Source of the DNA: Legionella rubrilucens
GTDB taxonomy: Bacteria > Pseudomonadota > Gammaproteobacteria > Legionellales > Legionellaceae
NCBI RefSeq assembly: GCF_001468125.1
Contig: NZ_LNYT01000022.1
Span: 456,160 to 520,159, forward strand
Reading direction: 5' to 3'
DNA: 64,000 nucleotides
Shown here piece by piece: positions 16,865-25,268 of this stretch; within the stretch, counting starts at the first letter, position 1; every line of letters starts with the position of its first letter. Position numbers and translations under genes: made by a program. The notes under the pieces were generated by a model that saw nothing but the letters and a program-made list of their open reading frames with translations, was not told the DNA's origin and did not search any database.

Positions 16865-18907
16865 ATGGACTTTCCAGGTGTTGCCAAGTCACAGCTTGAA
16901 GACAGATTAATCAGTGAGTCCTATAAAGATTTTTATTTTATCATTCTGGCGGATTTCTTTGCCGTTATTTTATACTCCCTGATCTTAATACCCGTCATTA
17001 CAAGCCCCTGGCTGCTCTTTTCCTGGGCTTTACTGATGATCACCGTTAATAATGGACTGCGTGCCCTCATGGTCTTTTATTTTAACCGCGAAGTCGCACA
17101 GTTCGGCCTGCGCAGCGCTTCATTCTGGAAAACCTATTTCGTGTTAAACAATACCCTGTCGGGTATTTTATGGGCCTTGGGAGGATTGCTGTTTCTGTAT
17201 GTTGACGATGCACTATACCGCATGGTGATTTTCGTTTACTTAACCGGTTTGTTAGGCGCCCCGCTGGCTAAATTACTGACCCATATCGGCGCCTACCTTG
17301 GTTTTATGACGCCCATCGTGATGGTCATGCTTTTTTTATCCGTCTCAGTCATTCCCGGCTTCTCCCTCATGCTCTTTTTGGCCGTTGTCCTCTATGTGGC
17401 TCTCATTATTTTTGCCTCAACCAGTGCCAATCAGTTTTTACTGAAATCGATCTACCTTGAGCTCTACAGTTCCGCTCTGTTGCTGGATTTAAAACGCAGT
17501 GAAGAAAATTTTCGTAATACCATTGAAAATGCGCCCATAGGCATGGCGCTGGTGTCGCCCGAAGGGTACTGCATTCACGCCAACCGTACCCTTCAGGATA
17601 CATTGGGCTACAGCGATAAGGAGTTAAAAAATAAAAACCTTCTGGATATTACCTATCAGGATGATTTAGGCATGACCAAGGAATCGATGGTTAAAATCAT
17701 GAACGGCGACATGCGCATTTCCCATCTTGAAAAACGCTTTGTACGCAAAGACGGGAGTGTAATTTGGGCCATGGTGAGCCTGTCGTTAATTCGCGATGAA
17801 AAAGGCGAACCGCTCAATTTTATTCTGCAGATGAAAGATGTGAGCGATCGGATTCAAAATGAAGAAAAAATGCGGCAGCTTAATGAAAAAACACTGGAAA
17901 CCCTAAACGAATTGAAGCTGCTGGAACATGACGAAAGCCTTTTAAATAAACTTAACCGCTCCCTTCAGATCTGTATTTCCGTTGAGGAGGCCTATCCTCG
18001 AATCCGTCTGGTGGCAGAGGAATTATTCCCCGAACTAAGCGGCGGCCTGATGGTGTTTAACAAGACAACGAATCAGTTGGAAACGGTTATACAATGGGGC
18101 GACCAGGAGCTACTAACGAAACAGTGCTTACCTCTGGATTGTTATGTTATCCGGGAAGCAGACATCATTGATGTGGATGAGCCTCAGAAGAGCATTCCCT
18201 GCAATCATTACGTCAGCCTGCCCCGGGGAGGTTCCATAGGGTTGCCAATGATTGTACAAAATGAATTAATCGGTGTGATTCACGTGTTTGCTCCTGCCCA
18301 AAGAAAACTAACTCAGCACCAGCGGGATATGGCGATTTCTTTTGGTAACATTGTAAAACTGGCTTTAGCCAATATTAATTTGCGAGCCTCACTCAATGAA
18401 CTGTCCCTGCATGATCCGCTGACCAATTTATACAACCGCCGTTATTTAAACGATTTGTTATCCCGGGAATTGATTCGCCTTGCCCGTGAAAAAAGCACAT
18501 TGTGTGTTGCCATGCTGGACCTCGATAATTTCAAAAAATTCAATGACACCTACAGTCATCTCGCGGGAGACGAGGTATTAAAAATAACAGGGCAATTGTT
18601 AAAGAAAAATTTCCGCGATACGGACATCGCTTTCCGTTTTGGAGGCGAGGAATTTGTGGTGGCCTTACTTAACACAACACTGGTGCAAGCGGCTAAAAAA
18701 CTGGATCAGTTCCGTGAGCTGTTGAAAGAAACGCCGATTGTGTATAAAAACCAGCGGTTGTCCGAGATTACTATTTCAATCGGTGTCGCTGAGGCGCCAC
18801 GGCATGGCGCGACCATTGACGAAATTATCAAAGCCGCCGATCAGGCACTGTATGAGGCGAAACAAACCGGTAAAGATCGGGTTAAAGTCTATAAAAGTGA
18901 CATTTAA
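16865..18907 (+). CDS. Membrane PAS-GAF-GGDEF diguanylate cyclase
   Basis: A sensor of 680 residues that should make cyclic-di-GMP from two GTP at the inner membrane. About six hydrophobic helices fill residues 20-200. A PAS domain follows (about 212-325, starting SEENFRNTIENAPIG), then a short coiled linker, a GAF-like domain (about 355-520) and a GGDEF domain (about 525-680). The active site is intact as GGEEF (near 593), and RDTD five residues before it is the product-inhibition I-site. The start ATG 16865 follows GAGGA; an ATG at 16861 is out of frame. The stimulus is unknown, but PAS plus GAF suggests redox, light or small-molecule sensing. Confidence 0.9.
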   Translation: MDFPGVAKSQLEDRLISESYKDFYFIILADFFAVILYSLILIPVITSPWLLFSWALLMITVNNGLRALMVFYFNREVAQFGLRSASFWKTYFVLNNTLSGILWALGGLLFLYVDDALYRMVIFVYLTGLLGAPLAKLLTHIGAYLGFMTPIVMVMLFLSVSVIPGFSLMLFLAVVLYVALIIFASTSANQFLLKSIYLELYSSALLLDLKRSEENFRNTIENAPIGMALVSPEGYCIHANRTLQDTLGYSDKELKNKNLLDITYQDDLGMTKESMVKIMNGDMRISHLEKRFVRKDGSVIWAMVSLSLIRDEKGEPLNFILQMKDVSDRIQNEEKMRQLNEKTLETLNELKLLEHDESLLNKLNRSLQICISVEEAYPRIRLVAEELFPELSGGLMVFNKTTNQLETVIQWGDQELLTKQCLPLDCYVIREADIIDVDEPQKSIPCNHYVSLPRGGSIGLPMIVQNELIGVIHVFAPAQRKLTQHQRDMAISFGNIVKLALANINLRASLNELSLHDPLTNLYNRRYLNDLLSRELIRLAREKSTLCVAMLDLDNFKKFNDTYSHLAGDEVLKITGQLLKKNFRDTDIAFRFGGEEFVVALLNTTLVQAAKKLDQFRELLKETPIVYKNQRLSEITISIGVAEAPRHGATIDEIIKAADQALYEAKQTGKDRVKVYKSDI

Positions 18908-19018
18908 CCCCTCACCACGGACAGCTAACGGAACGGTGCAATACGGTAGACGTGGTTTGAACCCGGCAAATTTGCTAAGCTCATTATTCCGTTCTGCAAT
19001 CACTTGAAGCCCAAAACA

Positions 19019-20209
19019 ATGACACCTTTGATAAAGTGTGCTTTTGCACCTTTGTTCAGTCTGTTTATTTTTCTTCTCGGCGCTGGATTTTTTTCAACCC
19101 TGCTGATTTTAAAAATGACGCTGGAGCAGGCTTCAACCTGGTTGATGGGGGCGATAACCAGTGTGTTTTATATCGGTGTGGTGGCGGGTTCGCTTCGCAC
19201 GGAACAGATTATTCTCCGGTTGGGGTATCGCAGCGCCTATGGGCTTTTTTCGCTCATTCTGGCCATGTGCTGCCTATTGCACGGGTTCTTCTATGAGCCT
19301 GGCTTGTGGCTGGTTTTGCGTTTTATTGCCGGCTTTGTGATGGCTGGCGTTTATGTCGTAATTGAAAGCTGGTTGTTATCGGTGAGTTCGATCCGCAATC
19401 GTGGTCAGGTCATGGCCTGGTACATGATTGCATTTTACAGTGCCCAGAGTGTTAGCCAGTTTATCCTCTGCCTTAAGGACACAGCGCCCTTTCTTCTTTA
19501 TGGATTAGCGGCTCTGCTCAGTGTGATTTCGGTCATTCCAATCGCTTTTTTAGCCAGCCGGATTCCCAGGTTAACCGCGTCTTCCTCATTGCCCAGGATT
19601 GCTTTGTTGAAAGCCTCCATACCGGGATTGACCGGGGCGCTGGTTTCAGGACTGATTATGGGTGTTATCTACGGTTTATTACCGGTTTACCTCAGCGCAT
19701 TATCAGGCGGTGTGTCCTTGGTAGCCACCTACATGTTTGCGGTGATATTTGGCGGTATGTTGCTGCAATATCCATTAGGCAAATGGTCTGATCAGCGTGA
19801 CCGGCGTCAGGTCCTTATGCGAATTACCGTTCTGACCATGCTGACGCTGCTGTGTTTGATTGGTTTTAAAGGCCCATCGGTCTGGCTTTTTGGTTTGATG
19901 ATGCTTTTTGGCGGGCTTACTTTCGCACTTTATCCCATCAGTGTCAGTGATGCCTGTGATGCATTAGGTCCGGAGGACATTGTGGCGGTAACGCAAACCC
20001 TGCTGCTGGCCTACAGCGTAGGAGCCATGGTGGGGCCGGTTATTGCTTCATTGTTTATGCAGGAGTTGGGGAACCGCGGGTTATTCATTTACTGCATCAT
20101 GGCTTGTGCGGCAACACTGCCGATGTATGCACAAAAAAGAGAACGGCTTCCACCGGGCGAGTTTGTCAGGACAGGGCGTCTTCCACTTGATTTAAAGAAG
20201 CCGGATTGA
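19019..20209 (+). CDS. YcaD-like MFS transporter
   Basis: This major facilitator of about 396 residues has twelve hydrophobic helices. It resembles the YcaD family: the N-terminal FAPLFSLFIFLLGAGFF helix, the loop IESWLLSVSSIRNRGQVMAWYM near residue 120, and the second-half loop GKWSDQRDRRQVL, a version of the MFS motif A. The substrate of this family is not established. ATG 19019 is preferred over TTG 19004. The 3' end overlaps the convergent downstream gene by 44 bases, so antisense interference between the two transcripts is possible. Confidence 0.8.
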   Translation: MTPLIKCAFAPLFSLFIFLLGAGFFSTLLILKMTLEQASTWLMGAITSVFYIGVVAGSLRTEQIILRLGYRSAYGLFSLILAMCCLLHGFFYEPGLWLVLRFIAGFVMAGVYVVIESWLLSVSSIRNRGQVMAWYMIAFYSAQSVSQFILCLKDTAPFLLYGLAALLSVISVIPIAFLASRIPRLTASSSLPRIALLKASIPGLTGALVSGLIMGVIYGLLPVYLSALSGGVSLVATYMFAVIFGGMLLQYPLGKWSDQRDRRQVLMRITVLTMLTLLCLIGFKGPSVWLFGLMMLFGGLTFALYPISVSDACDALGPEDIVAVTQTLLLAYSVGAMVGPVIASLFMQELGNRGLFIYCIMACAATLPMYAQKRERLPPGEFVRTGRLPLDLKKPD

Positions 20210-20906
20210 GCAGCCATTGAATCTGTGTATTAAGATCAATATCTATCTGCGAAGGCTCTTCAATGTCTCGCGATTCGTATGCATTTTCTTCAGGGAACGC
20301 GGTTTTAAAGTCCCGCATTCGCTGTTGACGCTGTTCATGCAGCCAGACAATTTGCGGTGAGAAAAGCCTCAGCATACCCTGCACCCAGCGATCCAATACC
20401 TGCCAGTATTCGCTGTCGTTAAGCGTCATTTTAAACCGTCTGATAAAACCGGCGACGTGGCGGGCGTCGTAAATGATATCGGAAGAAACCCAGCGGTTGA
20501 CGGTAAACAGGCGGATGGGTTGTCCGTAACAATTCATGGCAATGGCGACCAAATGGGTCATGGGATTGTCCATGTACTTATCCCAGTCAGGCAAGGCGGT
20601 GGGCTTAATCTTTGCCGGAATGCCTTTATACCTCAGAAAACAATGGAAATGTCCATGCTCCATGCTTTCAAAATTTTCACGATGGCAGTGGTAGAAATAC
20701 TGAGCTCCCGTTTGATGATCAATGCGATCGCCTTTGGGGTAATGATTCATGGATACATGTTTGCGTTTTTTCTCAAGGGTGTAGTGAATGATATTCCTGC
20801 CCCTGGCTGTCGTCATTTGTTGCTGGCTTTCAAGCACCTGCCTTGCGGCACGCAGCAATTGCGATTGCTGAAAAGCACTTAAGTCTGGAAGAGAAAAATT
20901 CGGCAT
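20166..20906 (-). CDS. Conserved cytosolic protein, DUF6969-like
   Basis: A protein of 246 residues with no membrane segment. It contains HYPKGDRIDHQTGAQYFYHCHR, then EHGHFHCFLR, clusters of His and Asp that look like a metal site. This resembles my memory of the DUF6969 family, which has unknown function. The C-terminal part is helical and Arg/Gln-rich, ending in an acidic stretch. The gene lies just downstream of the cysteine-rich peptide gene on the same strand, with the intervening hairpin at 20935-20963. Whether the two are functionally linked is unknown. ATG 20906 is the natural start. Confidence 0.6.
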   Translation of the reverse strand: MPNFSLPDLSAFQQSQLLRAARQVLESQQQMTTARGRNIIHYTLEKKRKHVSMNHYPKGDRIDHQTGAQYFYHCHRENFESMEHGHFHCFLRYKGIPAKIKPTALPDWDKYMDNPMTHLVAIAMNCYGQPIRLFTVNRWVSSDIIYDARHVAGFIRRFKMTLNDSEYWQVLDRWVQGMLRLFSPQIVWLHEQRQQRMRDFKTAFPEENAYESRDIEEPSQIDIDLNTQIQWLLNPASLNQVEDALS

Positions 20907-20934
20907 GGGTCATTTCGTTAAAGAGAAGAAGCAC

Positions 20935-20963
20935 AGGGAAACAGCCGCCATGACTGTTCCCCT
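20935..20963 (-). terminator. Hairpin after the cysteine-repeat gene
   Basis: AGGGAAACAG (20935-20944) and CTGTTCCCCT (20954-20963) form a ten-base stem with one A-C mismatch around a nine-base loop. It begins nine bases after the gene's stop and resembles the hairpin at 21361-21386. No T-run follows in the minus direction. Confidence 0.45.
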
Positions 20964-20971
20964 GACATGAA

Positions 20972-21193
20972 TCAGCTGCCGCTGCAACCGCCACAGCCTT
21001 TGCAACCGCCGCAACCTTTGCAGCCGTTACAACCTTTACAGCCTTTGCAACCGTTACAACCTTTGCAACCGTTACAGCCTTTACAACCAGTTACTTGAGT
21101 GCCTGCCGTATCATTTGCATAGGCAGCAGGAGCAACCGTAGCAGCAGATAAAGCAGTTAATAAAGCGGCAACAGCAACAGTTGATTTTTTCAT
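20972..21193 (-). CDS. Secreted glycine-cysteine triplet-repeat peptide
   Basis: A peptide of 73 residues with a clear signal peptide (MKKSTVAVAALL, cleavage near AYA-ND at residue 26). The mature 47 residues consist of a nine-residue lead, then twelve uninterrupted Gly-Cys-X triplets (X is Lys, Asn, Gly or Ser) and a Gly-Ser end. Twelve cysteines at exact three-residue spacing suggest metal binding, dense disulfides or post-translational modification as in peptide metallophores. The known HvfA peptides have cysteine repeats of a different sequence and sit beside DUF692 enzymes; none is encoded here. ATG 21193 is preferred over an upstream start because it begins the signal peptide. Function unknown. 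Confidence 0.75.
   Translation of the reverse strand: MKKSTVAVAALLTALSAATVAPAAYANDTAGTQVTGCKGCNGCKGCNGCKGCKGCNGCKGCGGCKGCGGCSGS
20981..21088 (-). repeat. Twelve-unit 9-base tandem repeat coding for (Gly-Cys-X)12
   Basis: Bases 20981-21088 hold twelve 9-base units read on the minus strand as GGY-TGY-NNN. Third positions vary (AAA/AAG/AAC/GGY) and synonymous changes are common, so the array has been kept by selection on the protein rather than by recent slippage alone. Confidence 0.85.
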
Positions 21194-21360
21194 GATAAGT
21201 CTTCCTTGAAAGTAAGTTAAGAACATGAAGCCACTTAAAGAGTAGCAGAAAAAAAATAATTTTTCTTACCTCCTCAATAAAAAAATGAGTCTGTTTTAAA
21301 GAGGTTATGGACAGTGTGTTAAAAGTTAGCGAATAGCGTTTTAAAAGGAGACAGGGGGAA

Positions 21361-21386
21361 GGGAAACAGCGGGATGGCTGTTTCCC
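21361..21386 (-). terminator. Perfect 10-base-pair hairpin after the Asn/Gln-rich gene
   Basis: GGGAAACAGC (21361-21370) and GCTGTTTCCC (21377-21386) pair perfectly around GGGATG. It lies 12 bases past the stop of the Asn/Gln-rich gene and shares the GGGAAACAG arm with the hairpin after the cysteine-repeat gene. Confidence 0.55.
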
Positions 21387-21398
21387 GATACCGGTGAA

Positions 21399-21674
21399 TT
21401 AAGACTGAGGGGCCTGATTGGCATTGCCAGGATTGCTGGGGTTATTTGAACCGGTGTTACTGGCTGGCGTATTTTGCTGACCGGGGTTGGCTTGATTTTG
21501 AGTCGTATCCGTCGTTTGTTGTTGACTGGGTTGGCTGGGATTCGCCGCATTGGCATCCGCGTAAGTTTGAGTTTGTGTCGCATGGGATTGAGTGCTGGTC
21601 TCTGCATTGGCATTGGGTTGGGCAGAAACGGCGGTTGCAGCGAAAATGGCCAATAAAGCAATTACTTTTTTCAT
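21399..21674 (-). CDS. Secreted Asn/Gln/Thr/Pro-rich low-complexity protein
   Basis: A protein of 91 residues with a signal peptide (MKKVIALLAIFAATAVSA, cleavage before QPNAN). The mature part is almost entirely Asn, Gln, Thr, Ser, Pro and Ala, with no cysteine and very few charges, so it should be disordered outside the membrane. It is probably periplasmic or surface exposed. The gene lies upstream of the Gly-Cys repeat gene on the same strand, 205 bases away, and both end in similar hairpins. ATG 21674 starts the signal peptide; the longer reading adds seven residues. I do not recognise the family. Confidence 0.6.
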   Translation of the reverse strand: MKKVIALLAIFAATAVSAQPNANAETSTQSHATQTQTYADANAANPSQPSQQQTTDTTQNQANPGQQNTPASNTGSNNPSNPGNANQAPQS

Positions 21675-21795
21675 GATCTCTCCATCGATTTTCATTTGGG
21701 AATGCCTCTAGCCGATACAGCCCATCAAGAGGCAGACTCACTATAGCGGTTAATGGCTGAATTTGACAAGAGTTTCTTGTTTATCAAGGAATTAG

Positions 21796-22230
21796 TTAAG
21801 GTTGCAACAGTGATTTGACGGCCAGAAGGTATTGGTTTTCATCCGGATAACTGCCGGTACGCTGCGCCTGCCAGAGGCATTCAGCCAGTTTCTCAAGCAG
21901 CAGGTGTTCAACTGCCAGTCTATCCTGGTATTTTGCAAGTAATTGTTGATAAGCCGCGACAATGCCTGCGGGACGATTGGTAGCCAATTGATCGCGGACT
22001 GCCAGGTGAAGCCCCATGTGCAGAAAGGGATTGGTCTGACCTAATTCGGGAAAATAAGCCTGTTCGTTTTCAGGGATGGGGTTTTCCAGCAGGGCCTGGT
22101 ATTCAGGATGATCGGCAATGACATTGACAATCTGCTGTTCCAGGGGCAGTAAGGGCATTGCATGGCGGTGCTTATGCCAGCTTGAATAAAACATTTGCCG
22201 GGTGTCTTTCACATTGTCGCCGTAAAACAT
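21796..22230 (-). CDS. DUF1841 family protein
   Basis: A small cytosolic protein of 144 residues. The pattern fits DUF1841: N-terminal MFYGDNVKDTRQMFYSSWHKHR, then LEQQIVNVIADHPEYQALL, the ETNPFLHMGLHLA-like segment (here GQTNPFLHMGLHLA), EHLLLEKLAECLW and PDENQYL. The conserved histidines suggest a metal or active site, but the function of the family is unknown. It is transcribed toward the Asn/Gln-rich gene 122 bases away. Confidence 0.8.
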   Translation of the reverse strand: MFYGDNVKDTRQMFYSSWHKHRHAMPLLPLEQQIVNVIADHPEYQALLENPIPENEQAYFPELGQTNPFLHMGLHLAVRDQLATNRPAGIVAAYQQLLAKYQDRLAVEHLLLEKLAECLWQAQRTGSYPDENQYLLAVKSLLQP

Positions 22231-22503
22231 GGTTGCCTCGTTTTGCCAAAACGTTGAGTTTACTGCATTGAATCGTTAACAACAAACGCAATCTGCTGGA
22301 ATTGTTGACAATCAAGCGCGGCTTGTGAGATAGTTTCGCCTGCGAGGTTGGACTTGCTATGTGTCATTCCACTGGGTCAATTGGCGACACACTGATTGGC
22401 CCTTTCTATTTTTCTGCCTATCCTCTTTTTTTATTGGTATTTTTTTCTTCAATTTAGCCGAATAATGTGATTATATCGAGGTTTTCAATGGACGGAGATT
22501 ACC

Positions 22504-23193
22504 ATGCGATTTTTTACAGGCTTCTTTAACTCGGCTGTTTCTGGCCAGTCAACCGACCGGTTTGTCAAACCGGACAGTGATTTTGATTATCAATCCAGTA
22601 CGCACATCAATATCGTCAATCAGCAGGTGGCGCGTTTCAGCAAGGCATTGGCTGATTTGCAAACGGTTGATGCTCATATCCTTGTCGGCACTGGGGCTGC
22701 CGTCGTTTCGTGGTTGACCTGCGGGTTTCTTCCCTTGGCTACGGTAGGAATGGTAGCCAGTGTCTACGTGGGTTATTGCGCCCGCTCTCGAAAAGAATAT
22801 GCCAATGATTACAAAAAAGCCCTTGACGATTTGATTGCCGTTTATCAATGGGCGATGGGAAAAAACAGCGACAAGATGTGGTACAAGCTTGGCCAAAAGG
22901 ATCTTCAGAATCTCATTGTGACACTGGGTCCCTGGGTGAATACCGACACCATTCATACCTGGAGAAAGGAGGATCTTCAACCTTCAACGCTCGCTAAGCT
23001 CACCACTGGCCGTCGGGCTGAAATTTCGGAAGAAACCGAAAGGCAATTACTCCGTCTTGCAGAAGGTGTCCACATGAATTCAACCCAATTCCGTCTTTAC
23101 GGTGAAGGGAGTGTGGATACCTTGCTGAGCAGCATCAAGGACAATGCCATGGCAAAATTAACCGAGTTGGCTACGGGCCCTAAACAATCCTAG
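22504..23193 (+). CDS. Unknown protein with membrane hairpin, effector candidate
   Basis: A protein of 229 residues, starting MRFFTGFFNSAV with GGAG eight bases upstream. Residues 55-90 form a hydrophobic hairpin (ILVGTGAAVVSWLTCGF, then ATVGMVASVYVGY), flanked by charged helices. The C-terminal half is soluble and basic, with the tail ending LATGPKQS. I do not recognise it. The short paired helices inside an otherwise soluble protein resemble Legionella proteins that insert into host membranes, yet no Glu-rich tail motif is seen. The upstream 270 bases hold no obvious gene. Confidence 0.55.
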   Translation: MRFFTGFFNSAVSGQSTDRFVKPDSDFDYQSSTHINIVNQQVARFSKALADLQTVDAHILVGTGAAVVSWLTCGFLPLATVGMVASVYVGYCARSRKEYANDYKKALDDLIAVYQWAMGKNSDKMWYKLGQKDLQNLIVTLGPWVNTDTIHTWRKEDLQPSTLAKLTTGRRAEISEETERQLLRLAEGVHMNSTQFRLYGEGSVDTLLSSIKDNAMAKLTELATGPKQS

Positions 23194-23194
23194 A

Positions 23195-23803
23195 TTAAAA
23201 CTGGCTGCCCGCCAGTTTAAGGCTTAAACAGATCATCAATAAGCCGCTGCACAATTCCACGCGCCGCCACACGGTGGTGCGGGACAACACGTCGGAAAAA
23301 TAATGGGTCGTGAATGTCAATGAACCGAACCATAACAGGCTGGAGGTGGCTACTCCCAGTACAAAGGCTTTTTGATGTTCGGGGAATTGGGCGCTGTTGG
23401 TGCCGATAATGACTAAGGAATCAATAATGGCATGGGGATTAAGCAAGCTGAATCCCAGCGCGAGCAGAATGATTTGTAAGCGATTGCTGCCTTGCTGATC
23501 GGGCAACTGGGATTTTGCCGATTGCGACTGAAAGGCATTTTTTAAAGCCTGACTGCCGTAATACATCAGAAAAGCCACACCAAACCACGTCATTCCTACC
23601 TTCAATTGCGGGTGCAATTCCAGGACATGGTACAAGCCTGCTACGCTGCCGCAGACTAAAATAAGGTCGCAACAGAAACACACCAGCGCAGACAAAATGG
23701 CGTGTCGACGTTGTGCACCCTGGCGAATTAAGAACACATTTTGAGGGCCTAAGGCCATGATCAGGGAGAGACCGAGTACTAAACCATTAAAATAAACCAA
23801 CAT
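23195..23803 (-). CDS. argO: ArgO/LysE-type basic amino acid exporter
   Basis: This inner-membrane exporter of 202 residues has about six helices. The N-terminal GLSLIMALGPQNVFLIRQG segment is the LysE/ArgO signature; ALGFSLLNPHAIID follows near residue 120. In E. coli ArgO exports arginine and is activated by ArgP. Here the argP-like gene is divergent, 94 bases away, matching the LysE-LysG arrangement. It ends one base from the upstream unknown gene's stop, tail to tail. Confidence 0.9.
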   Translation of the reverse strand: MLVYFNGLVLGLSLIMALGPQNVFLIRQGAQRRHAILSALVCFCCDLILVCGSVAGLYHVLELHPQLKVGMTWFGVAFLMYYGSQALKNAFQSQSAKSQLPDQQGSNRLQIILLALGFSLLNPHAIIDSLVIIGTNSAQFPEHQKAFVLGVATSSLLWFGSLTFTTHYFSDVLSRTTVWRRVELCSGLLMICLSLKLAGSQF

Positions 23804-23897
23804 GATTATTTCCTCCTCAAATTGCGAATCCAGGCATTATCTCTGAAAACAGGCTATTATAGAAATTAATAATTTTGATTATTGATAAATTTGACTT
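23804..23897. promoter_or_regulatory. argO/argP divergent control region
   Basis: These 94 AT-rich bases separate the divergent exporter and its LysR regulator, so both promoters and the ArgP operator should lie here. An interrupted AT-rich stretch (GGCTATTATAGAAATTAATAA and on) lies in the argP-proximal half. I cannot place the operator exactly. Confidence 0.45.
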
Positions 23898-24782
23898 ATG
23901 AGACTTGATCATCGTGGATTACAGGCTTTAGATGCTGTCATTAACACCCAAAGCTTTGCCGCCGCCGCAGAGCAATTGTTTATTACGCAGCCAGCGATAA
24001 GCCAGCGCATCAAGCAACTGGAAGTGATGATGGGGCAGCCTTTGCTGATTCGAACTCATCCTTACAGGGCGACTCCTCTGGGTGAAAAAATGCTGGGCTT
24101 GCTTCGCCGCATTCATCTGCTTGAAGAGCACTTTCTTCAGGAAATTGAACAGGATTTACCTGCTCGGTTGTCAGTAGCCCTCAATCGTGACAGTCTGGAA
24201 ACCTGGTTTACTCATTTGCTGGCGGATTTGCGCTTTCTTGAAAAAGTGAATCTCGACATCATTACCGATGATCAGGAATTAACGCTGGACTATTTCCGCA
24301 AGGGGGCGGTTTCTGCCTGTGTATCGAGCCATGATAAAGCGTTACCCGGTTGTGAATGCGCCCTTTTGGGGCATATGGATTATTTACTGGTCGCCTCGCC
24401 AGCATTCATCGAACGCTACTTCGAGAATGATGCCGCAATGGAAGACAATCTCTACCATGCGCCCCTGCTGGTTTTTGACAGCCGTGATCGTCTTCATGAG
24501 CGTTTTTTTACCCACTTTTTTAAAAAAGCCCTGTTGCCCAAGCGTTACAATATGGTCCCTTCCGTACAGGGGTTTAGGGAGTTTGCTATCCAGGGATATG
24601 GCTTTGGTCTTATTCCGAGTCTGGACATTACCAGCGAACTGGCGGAGGGCCTTCTTAAGGAAATCTGCCCCGGCAAACGCTGGCTCATGCCGCTGTATTG
24701 GCATTACTGGCAATTGCCAGCGCTTCATTATCAGGAATTCATTGAGACCATTATCCACGGCGCCAGCCGTTACCTCATTTGA
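23898..24782 (+). CDS. argP: ArgP-like LysR regulator
   Basis: This LysR-family regulator of 294 residues has an N-terminal winged helix (LQALDAVINTQSFAAAAEQLFITQPAISQRIKQLE region, residues 7-45) and a periplasmic-binding-like effector domain. The closest known family is ArgP (IciA), which responds to lysine and arginine and activates argO. The N terminus MRLDHRGLQALDAVI is typical of ArgP. The divergent placement next to argO supports the pairing. Its end is only 6 bases from the Rieske gene's end. Confidence 0.88.
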   Translation: MRLDHRGLQALDAVINTQSFAAAAEQLFITQPAISQRIKQLEVMMGQPLLIRTHPYRATPLGEKMLGLLRRIHLLEEHFLQEIEQDLPARLSVALNRDSLETWFTHLLADLRFLEKVNLDIITDDQELTLDYFRKGAVSACVSSHDKALPGCECALLGHMDYLLVASPAFIERYFENDAAMEDNLYHAPLLVFDSRDRLHERFFTHFFKKALLPKRYNMVPSVQGFREFAIQGYGFGLIPSLDITSELAEGLLKEICPGKRWLMPLYWHYWQLPALHYQEFIETIIHGASRYLI

Positions 24783-24788
24783 AGCGGT

Positions 24789-25142
24789 TTACTCAAGGCA
24801 AACCATGATTTTTCCCTCCTCGATACGGGTGGGATAAATCTTTAAAGACTTGGATGAGCTGACTTTCCCTAACAGTTTGCCGATGGCGGGTGGCCAGGGC
24901 GACCAGCAGGCCACCTCCCCGCTGTCTAAATCAAATTCACTTTTATGAAAAGGACAGACAATGGTGTTTTGTTCTGTGATTTTGCCTTTCGCCAGCGGCA
25001 GTTTGAAATGCGGGCACTGCGACGACAGCGCATGGACCTTGTCTTTGTGCCACAGAAATAGAATTTTGTTGCCGTCAATGCTTGCCACATGCCGTTGCTG
25101 ATTCTGTAACAGTTCCAAGGCGAGTGCTTCCTTCCAGATCAT
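24789..25142 (-). CDS. Small Rieske [2Fe-2S] ferredoxin-like protein
   Basis: A soluble protein of 117 residues with a Rieske domain. The cluster ligands are Cys-x-His in CPHF (near residue 43) and Cys-x2-His in CPFHKSEFD (near 63). This pattern belongs to NirD/BphA3-like single-domain Rieske proteins, which pass electrons to oxygenases or reductases. No oxygenase is encoded nearby, so the partner is unknown. The start ATG 25142 has AAGGAG about eight bases upstream; an upstream alternative would add 16 residues with no ribosome site. Confidence 0.85.
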   Translation of the reverse strand: MIWKEALALELLQNQQRHVASIDGNKILFLWHKDKVHALSSQCPHFKLPLAKGKITEQNTIVCPFHKSEFDLDSGEVACWSPWPPAIGKLLGKVSSSKSLKIYPTRIEEGKIMVCLE

Positions 25143-25268
25143 GATGATTCTCCTTCCAAAGAAAGCCAACAGAATACCAGCCGGAGGCAAAGAAGTCAGT
25201 CAAAAAAACCATTTTGTGTAAATAAAAAACAATTTAACAACATTTAATAAATACTGCAGCAATCATCA

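Noticed and set aside
18946-18976. GGTTTGAACCC, resembling a tRNA T-loop
   Set aside because: No matching acceptor stem, anticodon arm or D-arm could be drawn around it.
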